From positions 67,820,000 through 67,883,999 of the forward strand of contig CM036754.1 in the NCBI GenBank assembly GCA_020796225.1: DNA of 64,000 nucleotides. Reading direction: 5' to 3'. The notes under the pieces were generated by a model, which was not told the origin of the DNA, did not search any database, and was given only the letters and a program-made list of their open reading frames with translations. Of the stretch, positions 1 through 11,929 are shown one piece after another; position 1 is the first letter of the stretch; each line of letters opens with the position of its first letter. The position numbers and the translations under genes were made by a program. Origin of the DNA: Arion vulgaris (taxonomy: Eukaryota > Mollusca > Gastropoda > Stylommatophora > Arionidae).

Positions 1-3000
1 GCACTCACATCTGTTGTAGCCATGAATGTAGCACTCACATCTGTTGTAGCCATGAATGTAGCACTCACATCTGTTGTAGCTATGAATGTAGCACTTACAT
101 CTGTTGTAGCCATGAATGTAGCACTCACATCTGTTGTAGCCATGAATGTAGCACTCACATATGTTGTAGCTATGAATGCAGCACTACATCTGTTGTAGCC
201 ATGAATGTAGCACTCACATCTGTTGTAGCCATGCATGTAGCACTCACATCTGTTGTAGCCATGAATGTAGCACTCACATCTGTTGTAGCTATGAATGTAG
301 CACTCACATCTGTTGTAGCCATGAATGGAGCACTCACATCTGTTGTAGCTATGAATGTAGCACTCACATCTGTTGTAGCCATGAATGTAGCACTCACATC
401 TGTTATAGCCATGCATGTTGCACGCACATCTGTTGTAGCCATGAATGTAGCACTCACATCTGTTGTAGCCATGAATGTAGCACTCACATCTGCTGTAGCC
501 ATGAATGTTGCACGCACATCTGTTGTAGCCATGAATGTAGTACCCAAATCTATTGTAGCCATGAGTGTAGTACCCACATCTATTGTAGCCATGAATGTAG
601 CACTCACATCTGTTGTAGCCATGAATGTAGCACCCACATCTGTTGTAGCCATGAATGTAGCACTCACATCTGTTGTAGCCATGAATGTAGCACTCACATC
701 TGTTGTAGCCATGAATGTAGCACTCACATCTGTTGTAGCCATAAATGTAGCACTCACATCTGTTGTAGCCATGAATGTAGCACTCAAATCTGTTGTAGCC
801 ATGAATGTAGCACTCACATCTGTTGTAGCCATGAATGTAGCACTCACATCTGTTGTAGCCATGAATGTAGTACCCCCATCTATTGTAGCCATGAATGTAG
901 CACTCACATCTATTGTAACCATGAATGTAGCACCCACATCTGTTGTAGCCATGAATGTAGCACTCACATCTGTTGTAGCCATGAATGTAGCACTCACATC
1001 TGTTGTAGCTATGAATGTAGCACTCACATCTGTTGTAGCCATAAATGTAGCACTCACATCTGTTGTAGCCATGAATGTAGCACTCCAAAACTGTTGTAGC
1101 CATGAATGTAGCACTCACATCTGTTGTAGCTATGAATGTATCACTTACATCTGTTGTAGCCATGAATGTAGCACTCACATCTGTTGTAGCTATGAATGTA
1201 GCTCTCACATCTGTTGTAGCTATGAATGTAGCACTCACATCTATTGTAGCCATGAATGTAGCACTCACATCTGTTGTAGCCATGAATGTAGCACTCACAT
1301 CTGTTGTAGCCATGAATGTAGCACTCACATCTGTTATAGCCATGCATGTTGCACGCACATCTGTTGAAGCCATGAATGTAGCACTCACATCTGTTGAAGC
1401 CATGAATGTAGCACTCACATCTGTTGTAGCCATGAATGTAGCACTCACATCTGTTGTAGCCATGAATGTAGTACCCAAATCTATTGTAGCCATGAATGTA
1501 GTACCCACATCTATTGTAGCCATGAATGTAGCACTCACATCTGTTGAAGCCATGAATGTAGCACTCACATCTGTTGTAGCCATGAATGTAGCACTCACAT
1601 CTGTTGTAGCCATGAATGTAGCACTCACATCTGCTGTAGCTATGAATGTAGCACTTACATCTGTTGTAGCCATGAATGTAGCACTCACATCTGTTGTAGA
1701 CATGAATGTAGCACTCACATCTGTTGTAGCTATGAATGTAGCACTCACATCTGTTGTAGCCATGAATATAGCACTCACATCTGTTGTAGCCATGAATGTA
1801 GCACTCACATCTGTTGTAGCCATGAATGCAGCACTCACATCTGTTATAGCCATGCATGTTGCACGCACATCTGTTGTAGCCATGAATGTAGCACTCACAT
1901 CTGTTGTAGCCATGAATGTAGCACTCACATCTGTTGTAGCCATGAATGTAGCACTCACATCTGTTGTAGCCATGAATGTAGTACCCAAATCTATTGTAGC
2001 CATGAATGTAGCACTCACATCTGTTGTAGCCATGAATGTAGCACCCACATCTGTTGTAGCCATGAATGTAGCACTCACATCTGTTGTAGCCATGAATGTA
2101 GCACTCACATCTGTTGTAGCCATGAATGTAGCACTCACATCTGTTGTAGCCATAAATGTATCACTCACATCTGTTGTAGCCATGAATGTAGAACTCAAAT
2201 CAGTTGTAGCCATGAATGTAGCACTCACATCTATTGTAGCCATGAATGTAGTACCCACATCTATTGTAGCCATGAATGTAGCACTCACATCTATTGTAGC
2301 CATGAATGTAGCACCCACATCTGTTGTAGCCATGAATGTAGCACTCACATCTGTTGTAGCCATGAATGTAGCACTCACATCTGTTGTAGTTATGAATGTA
2401 GCACTCACATCTGTTGTAGCCATAAATGTATCACTCACATCTGTTGTAGCCATGAATGTAGAACTCAAATCAGTTGTAGCCATGAATGTAGCACTCACAT
2501 CTGTTGTAGCCATGAATGTAGTACCCACATCTATTGTAGCCATGAATGTAGCACTCACATCTATTGTAGCCATGAATGTAGCACCCACATCTGTTGTAGC
2601 CATGAATGTAGCACTCACATCTGTTGTAGCCATGAATGTAGCACTCACATCTGTTGTAGTTATGAATGTAGCACTCACATCTGTTGTAGCCATGAATGTA
2701 GCACTCAAATCTGTTGTAGCCATGAATGTAGCACTCACATCTGTTGTAGCCATGAATGTAGCACCCACATCTGTTGTAGCCATGAATGTTGCACGCACAT
2801 TGTTATAGCCATGAATGTAGCCCTCACATCTGTTGTAGCCATGAATGTAGCACTCACATCTGTTGTAGCCATGAATGTAGCACTCACATCTGTTGTAGCC
2901 ATGAATGTAGCACTCACATCTGTTGTAGCCATGAATGTAGCACTCATATCTGTTGTAGCCATGAATGTAGCACCCACATCTGTTGTAGCCATGAATGTTG

Positions 3001-4735
3001 CACGCACATTGTTATAGCCATGAATGTAGCACTCACATTGTTATATCAATGAATGTAGCACTCACATCTGTTGTAGCCATGAATGTAGCACTCACATCTG
3101 TTGTAGCCATGAATGTAGTACCCACATCTGTTGTAGCCATGAATGTAGCACTTACATCTGTTGTAGCCATGAATGTTGCACGCACATCTGTTGTAGCCAC
3201 GAATGTAGCACTCACATCTGTTGTAGCCAGGAATGCTGCACGCACATCTGTTGCAGCCATGAATGTAGCACTCACATCTGTTGTAGCCATGAATGTAGTA
3301 CTCACATCTGTTGTAGCCATGAATGTAGCACTCACATCTGTTGTAGCCATGAATGTAGCACTCACATCTGTTGTAGCCATGAATGTAGCACCCACATCTG
3401 TTGTAGCCATGAATGTTGCACGCACATATTTATAGCCATGAATGTAGCACTCACATCTGTTGTAGCCATTAATGTAGCACTCACATCTGTTGTACCCATG
3501 AATGTAGCACTCACATCTGTTGTAGCCATGAATGCAGCACTCCTATCTGTTGTAGCCATGAATGTTGCATGCACATCTGTTGTAGCCATGAATGTAGTAC
3601 CCACATCTGTTGTAGCCATGAATGTAGCACTTACATCTGTTGTAGCCATGAATGTAGCACTCACATCTGTTGTAGCCATGAATGTAGTACCCACATCTGT
3701 TGTAGCCATGAATGTTGCACTGACATCTGTTGTAGCCATGAATGTTGCACGCACATCTGTTGTATCCACGAATGTAGCACTCACATCTGTTGTAGCCATA
3801 AATGCTGCACGCACATCTGTTGCAGCCATGAATGTAGCACTCACATCTGTTGTAGCCATGAATGTAGTACTCACATCTGTTGTAGCCATGAATGTAGCAC
3901 TCACATCTGTTGTAGCCATGAATGTAGCACCCACATCTGTTGTAGCCATGAATGTTGCACGCACATATTTATAGCCATGAATGTAGCACTCACATCTGTT
4001 GTAGCCATTAATGTAGCACTCACATCTGTTGTACCCATGAATGTAGCACTCCTATCTGTTGTAGCCATGAATGTTGCATGCACATCTGTTGTAGCCATGA
4101 ATGTAGTACCCACATCTGTTGTAGCCATGAATGTAGCACTCCTATCTGTTGTAGCCATGAATGTTGCATGTACATCTGTTGTAGCCATGAATGTAGTACC
4201 CACATCTGTTGTAGCCATGAATGTAGCACTTACATCTGTTGTAGCCATGAATGTTGCACGCACATCTGTTGTAGCCATGAATGTAGTACCCACATCTGTT
4301 GTAGCCATGAATGTAGCACTCCTATCTGTTGTAGCCATGAATGTTGCATGTACATCTGTTGTAGCCATGAATGTAGTACCCACATCTGTTGTAGCCATGA
4401 ATGTAGCACTTACATCTGTTGTAGCCATGAATGTTGCACGCACATCTGTTGTAGCCATGAATGTAGCACTCACATCTGTTGTAGCCGTGAATGTAGCACT
4501 CACATCTGTTGTAGCCATGAATGGAGCACTCACATCTGTTGTAGCCATTAATGTAGCACTCACATCTGTTGTAGCCATGAATGTAGCACTCACATCTGTT
4601 GTAGCCGTGAATGTAGCACTCACATCTGTTGTAGCCATGAATGGAGCACTCACATCTGTTGTAGTCATGAATGTAGCACTCACATCTGTTGTAGCCATGA
4701 ATGTAGCACTCACATCTGTAATACTCACATCTGTA
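1..4735. repeat. 30-bp minisatellite array, about 157 copies
   Basis: Direct tandem repeat of a 30-bp unit with the core CACATCTGTTGTAGCCATGA, running from the window edge to 4735. Because 30 is a multiple of three and the unit lacks stops in several frames, long meaningless ORFs appear on both strands (ten-residue peptide repeats). Variant units recur at fixed spacings: the TCACTCACAT variant at 2161 and 2431 (9 units apart), GCACATATTTATAG near 3422 and 3961 (18 units), ATGTTGCATGTACATC near 4161 and 4341 (6 units). This shows higher-order amplification. It ends just before the splice acceptor of the exon at 4791, so it is probably intronic sequence of gene 1. Confidence 0.97.
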
Positions 4736-4790
4736 ATACATCTGTAGCACCCACATCTGTAGCAGTCATATTTACAAATTCTATTCACAG

Positions 4791-4971
4791 AATAATTGCC
4801 ATGAACTTGATTTTACTAAGAACAGTACAACATTACATGTATAAAAAACGAATCCGACGCCATGACAGTCTGAGAATGTTCAAGTCAAAAGTTGGAAGAA
4901 AATTTGAAACGAAACATGTCAAAAATGATAAGAGATATCTGGTGTATGCTGGATATTCCTCGAATATTGTG
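4791..4971 (+). CDS. Gene 1, internal or first visible coding exon
   Basis: A unique 181-bp island between two minisatellites. It is preceded by an acceptor (TTCTATTCACAG, ending 4790) and followed by a strong donor (GTAAGT at 4972). The open frame (one carried base, then 60 codons) encodes a basic, Tyr- and Arg-rich segment including KKRIRRHDSLRMFKS and ending GYSSNIV, and it closes in phase 0. An ATG lies at 4801; whether that is the true start or the exon continues from exons left of the window cannot be decided. The end phase matches the next exon at 6401. I do not recognise the protein. Basis: splice motifs and phase are seen; membership of one gene is inferred. Confidence 0.5.
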
Positions 4972-4983
4972 GTAAGTTGGATA

Positions 4984-5778
4984 GTTCATATACATCACAA
5001 CATGTACAGTGTGTTCACATACATCACAACATGTACAGTGTGTTCACATACATCACGACATGTACAGTGTGTTCATATACATCACGACATGTACAGTGTG
5101 TTCATATACATCACGACATGTACAGTGTGTTCATATACAACACATTATGTACAGTATGTTCACACACATCACGACATGTACAGTGTGTTCACATATATCA
5201 TGACATGTACAATGTGTTCACATACATTCAGACGTGTACAATGTGTTCACACACATTCAGACATGTACAATGTGTTCACATACATCCAGACATGTACAAT
5301 GTGTTCACATACATCCAGACATGTACAATGTGTTCACATACATCCAGACATGTACAATGTGTTCACATACATCCAGATATGTGCAATGTGCTCACATACA
5401 TCAAGACATGTGCAATGTGTTCACATACATTAAGACATGTGCAATGTGTTCACATACATCAAGACATGTGCAATGTGTTCACATACATCAAGACACGCTA
5501 CAATGTGTTCACATACATCAAGACATGTACAATGTGTTCACATACATCAAGACACGCTATAATGTGTTCACATACATCAAGACATGTACAATGTGTTCAC
5601 ATACATCAAGACATGTACAATGTGTTCACATACATCAAGACATGTACAATGTGTTCACATACATCAAGACATGTACAATGTGTTCACATACATCAAGACA
5701 TGTACAATGTGTTCACATACATCAAGACATGTACAATGTGTTCACATACATCAAGACATGTACAATGTGTTCACATAA
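4984..5778. repeat. 29-bp minisatellite array, about 27 copies
   Basis: Tandem unit with the core GACATGTACAATGTGTTCAC, in the first intron of gene 1. Variants are spatially sorted: units with TCACAACATG or TCACGACATGTACAG lie at the left, CCAGACATG units in the middle, AAGACATGTGCAATG from about 5400, then AAGACATGTACAATG to the right end. All ORFs here are repeat artefacts. Confidence 0.96.
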
Positions 5779-5836
5779 ATGTGTACAACATATAAGTAAG
5801 TATTTATGTAACTTATTCCTCTTCGCTCCTGTAACT

Positions 5837-6353
5837 TTCTAACTGTCCACCATATTTGTTCCCATCATACATCAGTTCTACACAGATTACCATAGCAACA
5901 CTATCTAACTGTCCACCATATTTGTTTCCATCATACATCAGTTCTACACAGATTACCATAGCCACACTATCTAACTGTCCACCATATTTGTTTCCATCAT
6001 ACATCAGTTCTACACAGATTACCATAGCCACACTATCTATCTACCATATTTGTTCCCATCATACATCAGTTCTACACAGATTACCATAGCCACACTATCT
6101 ATCTACCATATTTGTTCCCATCATACATCAGTTTTACACAGATTACCATAGCAACACTATCTAACTGTCCACCATATTTGTTCCCATCATACATCCGTCC
6201 TACACAGATTACCATAGGAAAACTATCTAACTGTCCACCATATTTGTTCCCATTATACATCCGTCCTACACAGATTACCATAGCAACACTATCTAACTGT
6301 CCACCATATTTGTTCCCATCATGTATCCGTCCTACACAGATTGTTATAGCAAC
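5837..6353. repeat. 66-bp minisatellite, about 8 copies
   Basis: Tandem unit with the core TCCACCATATTTGTTCCCAT and CACAGATTACCATAGC, in the first intron of gene 1. Two units lack the CTAACTGTCC part and read CTATCTACCATATT (about 6033-6110). The unit length (22 codons) keeps one frame open on each strand; these ORFs are not genes. Confidence 0.95.
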
Positions 6354-6400
6354 ATGATCCTGTCAATAACTAAATATTAATATGTTTAATCTCCTGACAG

Positions 6401-6437
6401 AGACAAAAGTCAACAAGTTTGTTCGGTAACAACAAGA
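6401..6437 (+). CDS. Gene 1, 37-nt microexon
   Basis: The acceptor TTTAATCTCCTGACAG ends at 6400 and the donor GTAAGA starts at 6438. The exon starts in phase 0, as required by the exon ending at 4971. It codes RQKSTSLFGNNK plus one base. The next exon at 8032 starts with AT, which completes an Asn codon with that base and continues NKSVRQCLESP without a stop. Two independent phase matches around so short a segment make it credible, but no transcript supports it. Confidence 0.45.
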
Positions 6438-6669
6438 GTAAGATATCCATCCAACTACAACCAATTCCTTCTATTCTAATCATATTCTATTGTTGCTGTT
6501 AGATGTTGGATGTTGAATGTTTGAGAAACCACATTTAGTATTCATGTTGTTGTTTGCATTTTTTAATTGCTCCAAATCTTGTCCGTTGTTTTAAATTAAT
6601 CTGTTGTTTAATGTATCTGTTGTTTATTTAGTTCATTTTGTGTGTAAAATCTTGTACGTTTTTTAATTA

Positions 6670-6860
6670 ATTTGATAGAGCTCGCAAATAGCGCAGTCGA
6701 TAACGCGCTGCGCTAGTAGCAACGTGTAGAGAACATTCCGGGGTTTGAGCCCATAGCAGAATCCTGTCCCCCTAAAAACATGACTATCATACACGCCACT
6801 TGAGCAGCGCAAGACAAAAACAGAAAACAAAGACACTGGGCAACAGCTCGGTAACAGAGT
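6670..6860 (+). mobile_element. tRNA-derived SINE
   Basis: A tRNA-like head with a good A box (TAGCGCAGTCGATAACGCGC, 6689-6708) and B box (GGGGTTTGAGCCC, 6740-6752) at normal spacing. It is followed by an unrelated body (about 6755-6860) and AT-rich sequence. It cannot fold into a clean functional tRNA and lies in an intron of gene 1, so it is a SINE rather than a tRNA gene. The 3' end is approximate. Confidence 0.6.
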
Positions 6861-7624
6861 GATGACAAATGAAGAAAAAGATTGTTTCGTTTGTGCTAAA
6901 TCTGTGGTTTGGATAGTCAGAATTGTTTGACATTTATGACAAATGAGATTTTCTCTCTAGTAGTACATCCATGTTTTGCAGGCAGATAATCAATTTCATG
7001 TATCTCACTAGTTTGCAATAGTATTATTATTATCTTCTAGAATACTGTTGAACTGAAGAAACTTGCTTAGCGCAAGAAATGATTACTTCATCTCAAACCG
7101 AACATTTGATAACTGTAATATATTTATTCTAATCGACGACCTAAATATCGAACATCGCTGATAACAGTTGTTTATTGGCTCCGATGCTTCAACTGGTGTT
7201 CTTACAACCCCTTATTCACTTGATACGTGTTTGAAACTTTGCAACATGACTTATCCTATTTTTCAAGTTGAGTAAATTGTGTTAGAAACATGGAAACACC
7301 CTAAAAGGAATTAGATCAGCTTAGCAACTGTATATTGAAGATCTTGACCGGTCTAGAATTTGGGTAAGTCATGTTGACGAAGCATCAGTCCGCATCCACA
7401 GTAGGGACATTAGAAAATAGTAAATAGAGATGAACAAGCTTTACCCTAAGGGTTACACCCTGAGTAGTTATGAATATTCCTTAATTAAAGCTGTTTGTTA
7501 TTACAATTGTTAAATAATATTACAATTAACTTTAAATTACTTTTATATCATTTAAATTCACCAACACTTGTGTCGCTGCTTCCTTTTATTTAATTTTATC
7601 CCCCTTTTTCCCAGATGATGTCAG
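6861..7624. other. Intronic AT-rich sequence without recognised feature
   Basis: No coding, RNA or element signal could be supported in this stretch of gene 1's second visible intron; it is AT-rich unique-looking sequence. Confidence 0.5.
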
Positions 7625-8015
7625 TATAACGTTATCTAATATATTATCTTCATTTTTATCTAATGTTATCTAATATATGAAAGTTATCTAAACTGTTATC
7701 TAATATGAAAGTTATCTAAACTGTATCTAATTGAAGTTATCTAAAATGTTATCTAATATGAAAGTTATCTAAACTGTTATCTAATATGATTATCTAAACC
7801 ATTATCTAATATGAAAGTTATCTAAACTGTTATCTAATATGAAAGGTATCTAAACTGTTATCTAATATGAAAGTTATCTAAAATGTTATCTAATATTAAA
7901 GTTATCTAGAAGTTATCTAATATGAAAGTTATCTAAAATGTTATCTAATATGAAAATTATCTAAACTTTATCAAATAGGAAAGTTATTTAAAAATGTTAT
8001 CTAATTAAAAGTTAT
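7625..8015. repeat. AT-rich tandem repeat of GTTATCTAA/GAAAGTTATCTAA units
   Basis: Degenerate array of about 28 bp built from ATCTAATATGAAAGTTATCT and AAACTGTT, with many single-base losses. It abuts the pyrimidine tract and acceptor (CTTACTGCAG, ending 8031) of the next gene 1 exon, so the array boundary and the 3' splice site nearly coincide. Confidence 0.85.
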
Positions 8016-8031
8016 CTAACTCTTACTGCAG

Positions 8032-8735
8032 ATAACAAGTCGGTGAGACAGTGTCTCGAGTCACCAAAACTTGAGAACGTCAGCGTAATATATCCCAACA
8101 ACTGTGCATCCCCGGCTGCAGAGTTCCAGCCAGTTACTAACAAGAAGAAACAGCCATCTTGTGATGAAACCCTGGATGAGATTACGTGGGGATGTGATGA
8201 CTCGCAGTCATCCCTGTTGAACACGGAGGATATTAAACAATGTAAACGTAACGATGTCTACAACCCTGCAAACTTGGACGATGGTGTAAATAGTTCCCGT
8301 TTAACAAAACAAGAACAATGTAGTAACCCGCGAAGAAAAATACAACAAAAATGCTACATCTGAAACAAATGGAAGATAAATGTCGAATAAAAGAAAGAGA
8401 GCGACAGTGATATGGCGACTATTCGACAACAAGACAAAGAAAAGGACATCATTGTAGACACGTCTTCCCGTAAGCAAATTGGTACCGCCAAGTTGAGGAG
8501 AGTTCCAGGGGAAAGTAAAAAAGAAATGCGTTTCTCGAGATAAACCCACACAGAGCAGAGATATAACAAACTAAAAATGAAGGTGGAGCTACAGAGCATG
8601 AAGATGTATTCCATTCAAAGAGACAAATTTGAAATGAGTCCTTCAGAAGTCGCTGTTGTTGCTGAGGATAGGGTAGCTCCATACCGACATTGTTTAAAGG
8701 ACAAGAAAAATTGTTCTGTCTCCTTGCCAGCAGAG
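8032..8735 (+). CDS. Gene 1, exon with internal frameshifts
   Basis: The acceptor CTTACTGCAG ends at 8031 and the donor GAG|GTATGT begins at 8736. The first 330 bp are open in the phase set by the microexon (NKSVRQCLESPKLENVS... to about 8360). Protein-like sequence then continues in other frames: a charged stretch at 8351-8409, then 8412-8540, a stop at 8541, and 8577-8735 ending NCSVSLPAE in phase 0. Composition is hydrophilic (Lys, Glu, Ser, Asn), as in the large last exon. The frame breaks lie near A-runs, so they may be sequencing indels or real decay. No domain is recognised. The end phase does not agree with the open frame of the exon at 13595, so an unseen exon or another indel must intervene. 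Confidence 0.5.
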
Positions 8736-8795
8736 GTATGTTATTTTGATAAATGTCCTTATGGTTTTCAGAGGTATGTTATTTTGATAAATGTC
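8731..8795. repeat. 38-bp offset duplication across a splice donor
   Basis: The stretch starting CAGAGGTATGTTATTTTGAT at 8731 recurs at 8769 (27 matching bases), duplicating the donor of the exon ending at 8735. Confidence 0.85.
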
Positions 8796-8796
8796 A

Positions 8797-9218
8797 CTTA
8801 TGGTATTCAAGTCTATCACCATCTTCTACCTCCTCCCTCCCTCTTCCTCCCCTTCAGTATCTCTCCCAACCAATAGGGAAAAGTTGTCTCATTACATTTA
8901 AACATTTCCACTCCAGAAAAACAGCCAAAATGTTATCTATGTTGTTTTTCTTTCACTTTTGTTGAAATATGATAATGTATTGTTCGTCTGATATACACAC
9001 AGACGTACACGCACGCACGCACGCACATACACCGCTTCTTACTTGATGTTTATTGTATGTTGAACATGGTAAATTTTTCTAGCTGCTGCTACTGCCGATA
9101 CATTTCCTAATTAGAGCCAGTCTGTAGAGAGCTGCTCAAGCCCAACTTTGGAGGCAACCCCTTTTATCCATCACTGAGATTGCACTTGTTTCGTTTAACC
9201 CTAAATATCTATCTTACA
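8797..9218. other. Gene 1 intron, short CA/CG-rich microsatellite
   Basis: Intronic sequence. The only structure seen is a short (ACGC)n/(CACA) run at about 8995-9030 and a pyrimidine-rich stretch near 8826-8860. Confidence 0.5.
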
Positions 9219-9234
9219 CTTGTTCAACTTATAA

Positions 9235-11144
9235 ATATATTCGACTTTACTGACTTACTTGACGTGACTTATTCCTCTCCCTCCACTTCTCGTGGAACAT
9301 TTTCAAACAGTTGTTCACCACTTTCTCTGTCTCTCACTGTTCTTTTTTTGGTCTCCAGGACAATTGAACACTCTTCAGTTCCACAAGAGCTTCGTTCCAG
9401 GTCTGTTTAAGGTCCTCTTTTGTTTTCCTTGCGAGTTTACTCAATTGCTTGTCTAGTGACACTGACTGTGTTTTTCCGAAGGGTGCTGACACATTGCCAT
9501 TTTCTCCTCTTGACCTGGGTATGATGAGTTCCTGTCCAGTTCTTATCTCCCGGTCTATGTTTATAACTCTATCATACCATCTCAGTCTGAGAATACTACG
9601 AATACATCCGTTGACAAAGGTCTGAATCTTTTTTGTATTATATTTGGTGACTCGCCACGTTTCCGAGCAATACAACAACACAGATTTCACATTTGAGCTG
9701 AATATCTTGAGCGTTGTTTTCGTGAAGATGGCAGTCGACTTCCATACTGTGTGCAGGATAGATAAGGCTTGTTGAGCTTTCATAATCCTGACATTAATGT
9801 CTTCATCTGAACCTCCTGATTTGCTGATCTTGCTTCCAAGGTAGATAAATTCCCCAACATCTTCCATATTCCTTTCCTCAATCAATAGTGGATCTTGCTG
9901 TATGTTGTTGCTTTGCAGTATTTTTGTCTACTCTTGACTGATTTTAAGACCGACCCGTTGTACCGTTGCGTCAGAGCATCCACTTTTTCCTTCATGTCTT
10001 GTAGTCTGTTCGAGGGCAAGACAAGATCATCCCCAAAGTCCACTTCTTCTAATTTTGACAAAAGTGTCCACTGAATGCCTTTTCTGGACCAGGCATTTGC
10101 TGTGTGTGTAACCTAATCAAGTAGCGCCAAGAAGAGAAGGGAGGGGGGCAGCAGGCATCCTTGTCTAACACCAGTAGTGACCTGGAACTCTTCGGACAGT
10201 CTTCCATCGGGGATAACCAGGCAGGTAAACCCCTCATACAGTTGCCGGATGATGTCAACAGTCTTCCCGGCACCCCATAGTTTCTCAGGATATTCCACAT
10301 TGATTTCCTATCTATGCTGTCAAATATCGTCTCAAACTCAATAAAGCACACATAGAGTGGAGTCTGCCACTCCATTGTTTGTTCTACAATGGTTCTCAGT
10401 GTGGCTATATGGTCATTGCAAGATCTGTCTTTCTGGAATCCAGCCTGTTCATCTCTAAGCCTCTGATCAATGGCCTCTTTCATCCTGTCCAGGATAACCC
10501 TAGTGAGGACATTGCTGGGAATGGAAGCAGCATGATCCTCGAAACTTGTCACATTTGATAAATCTCCATTTTTGTGGGCAGTTTTACAAGGAGGTCTTTC
10601 TTCCAGTCTGCTGGGATCTCCTCTCTGTTCCACACCAAATTAAATAATATGTGGAGCTGGTTTACCATCTATTCTCCTCCCTCCCTCAGTGCTTTCTTCC
10701 AGTCTGCTGGGATCTCTTCTCTGTTCCACACCAAATTAAATAATATGTGGAGCTGGTTTACCATCTATTCTCCTCCCTCCCTCAGTGCTTTCTTCCAGTC
10801 TGCTGGGATCTCTTCTCTGTTCCACACCAAATTAAATAATATGTGGAGCTGGTTTACCATCTATTCTCCTCCCTCCCTCAGTGCTTCCGCTGGAATATTA
10901 TCTACCCTGCGCAATGCCATTTTCAGGTTTTCAAGGCATTGTGGATTTCCGTTTTGTGATCTTTCCTACATTTATGTTAAGCGGATCTCCTTGCACCAGG
11001 TCTGGCAGGTTTTATGGGAAGGGTCTATTTAACACTTCTGGGAAATGCTCTTTACAACGACCCAGTTGGTCCTCTATTTTAATCAAAAGTTGTCCAGTCT
11101 TGTCTCTCACTGGCCTGTTCGGATTATTGTATATTCGATTTTAT
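9235..11144 (-). mobile_element. 5'-truncated RTE-like LINE with target-site duplication
   Basis: The minus strand carries a decayed non-LTR reverse transcriptase. From 5' to 3' on the minus strand it has an N-terminal part around 11110-10900 (GQLLIKIEDQLGR, VQGDPLNINVGKITKR), the core at 10633-10100 (RDEQAGFQKDRSCNDHIATL, FIEFETIFDSIDRKS, TGVRQGCLLPP), motif C as FGDD instead of the usual FADD (near 10040), and the C-terminal thumb at 9885-9334 (YLGSKISKSGGSDEDI, KSVLLYCSETW). Several frameshifts and stops make it dead. CTTGTTCAACTTATAA at 9219-9234 and its 15/16 match at 11145-11160 are the target-site duplication. It sits in the intron of gene 1, antisense to it. The RTE-like assignment rests on motif wording only. 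Confidence 0.85.
10594..10886. repeat. 98-bp unit triplicated inside the LINE
   Basis: Three tandem copies of a unit with TTCTTCCAGTCTGCTGGGAT and a trailing CCTCCCTCCCTCAGTG, within the RT-coding part of the minus-strand LINE. It is a post-insertion tandem duplication that disrupts the reading frame. Confidence 0.92.
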
Positions 11145-11262
11145 CTTGTTCAATTTATAATTGTTCAACTTTGAATGAAAGGGGTGTTGCCTGAGATGTT
11201 TGTGAAGCTAAACAATCGTACATCTGGATAGTTAGTATTATGTATTTTAAATTCCGTTATAA

Positions 11263-11690
11263 ATGTAGACAGCCAACATACACTATGTTATAAATGTCAG
11301 ACAGCCAACATACACTATGTTATAAATGTGCAGACAGCCAACATACACTATGTTATAAATGTACACACAGCCAACATACACTATGTTATAAATGTATAGA
11401 AACCAACATAACTATGTTATAAATGTACAGACACAACATACACTATGTTATAAATGTACAGACAGCCAACATACACTATGTTATAAATGTGCAGACAACC
11501 AACATACACTATGTTATAAATGTGCAGACAGCCAACATACACTATGTTATAAATGTACAGACAGCCAACATACACTATGTTATAAATGTACAGACAGCCA
11601 ACATACACTATGTTATAAATGTGCAGAAAACCCAAACAACACTATGTTATAAATGTACAGACAGCCAACATACAAATGTTTAAATGTGCA
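11263..11690. repeat. 33-bp minisatellite, about 13 copies
   Basis: Tandem unit with the core AACATACACTATGTTATAAA and (T/G)GTACAGACAGCC. Unit length varies by 1-3 bp at the left. In gene 1 intron. Confidence 0.95.
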
Positions 11691-11929
11691 GACAGGGAAC
11701 ACTCAGGAGGCGAAAGTCAAAACTCAAACGAACAATGTGACCCAGAAATGGGTGGGTCAGACCAACAGTTCAAGGGCAATCGCACCCGAGTCAAGTCTGG
11801 TCTGTAAGAGGACGTTGGATCGGTTCTCCCGAGATGCGACCCAGCGTGAAACTTTTGCTGCAACAGAAATTTAAAACCCGGGGAAAATCAAGAGTTGCTG
11901 AGTTAGCATGGAGATGGTATGTACAATAT
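11691..11929. other. Unique-looking intronic island, possible exon not resolved
   Basis: A higher-GC island with acceptor-like CAG at 11693-11695 and 11704-11706 and a donor-like GTAAGA at 11804. Each choice of boundaries gives either a stop or a phase that does not join the neighbouring gene 1 exons, so I leave it unassigned. Confidence 0.3.

Noticed and set aside
170..4747. Many ORFs of 200-570 codons on both strands
   Set aside because: All follow from a 30-bp unit without stops in several frames; no splice or start context, and the peptides are pure ten-residue repeats.
6670..6760. Functional tRNA gene
   Set aside because: A and B boxes are present, but acceptor and anticodon stems do not pair cleanly and a SINE-like body follows.
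11696..11803. Additional gene 1 exon
   Set aside because: Either a stop occurs in the needed frame or the end phase fails to join the exon at 13595; left unassigned.
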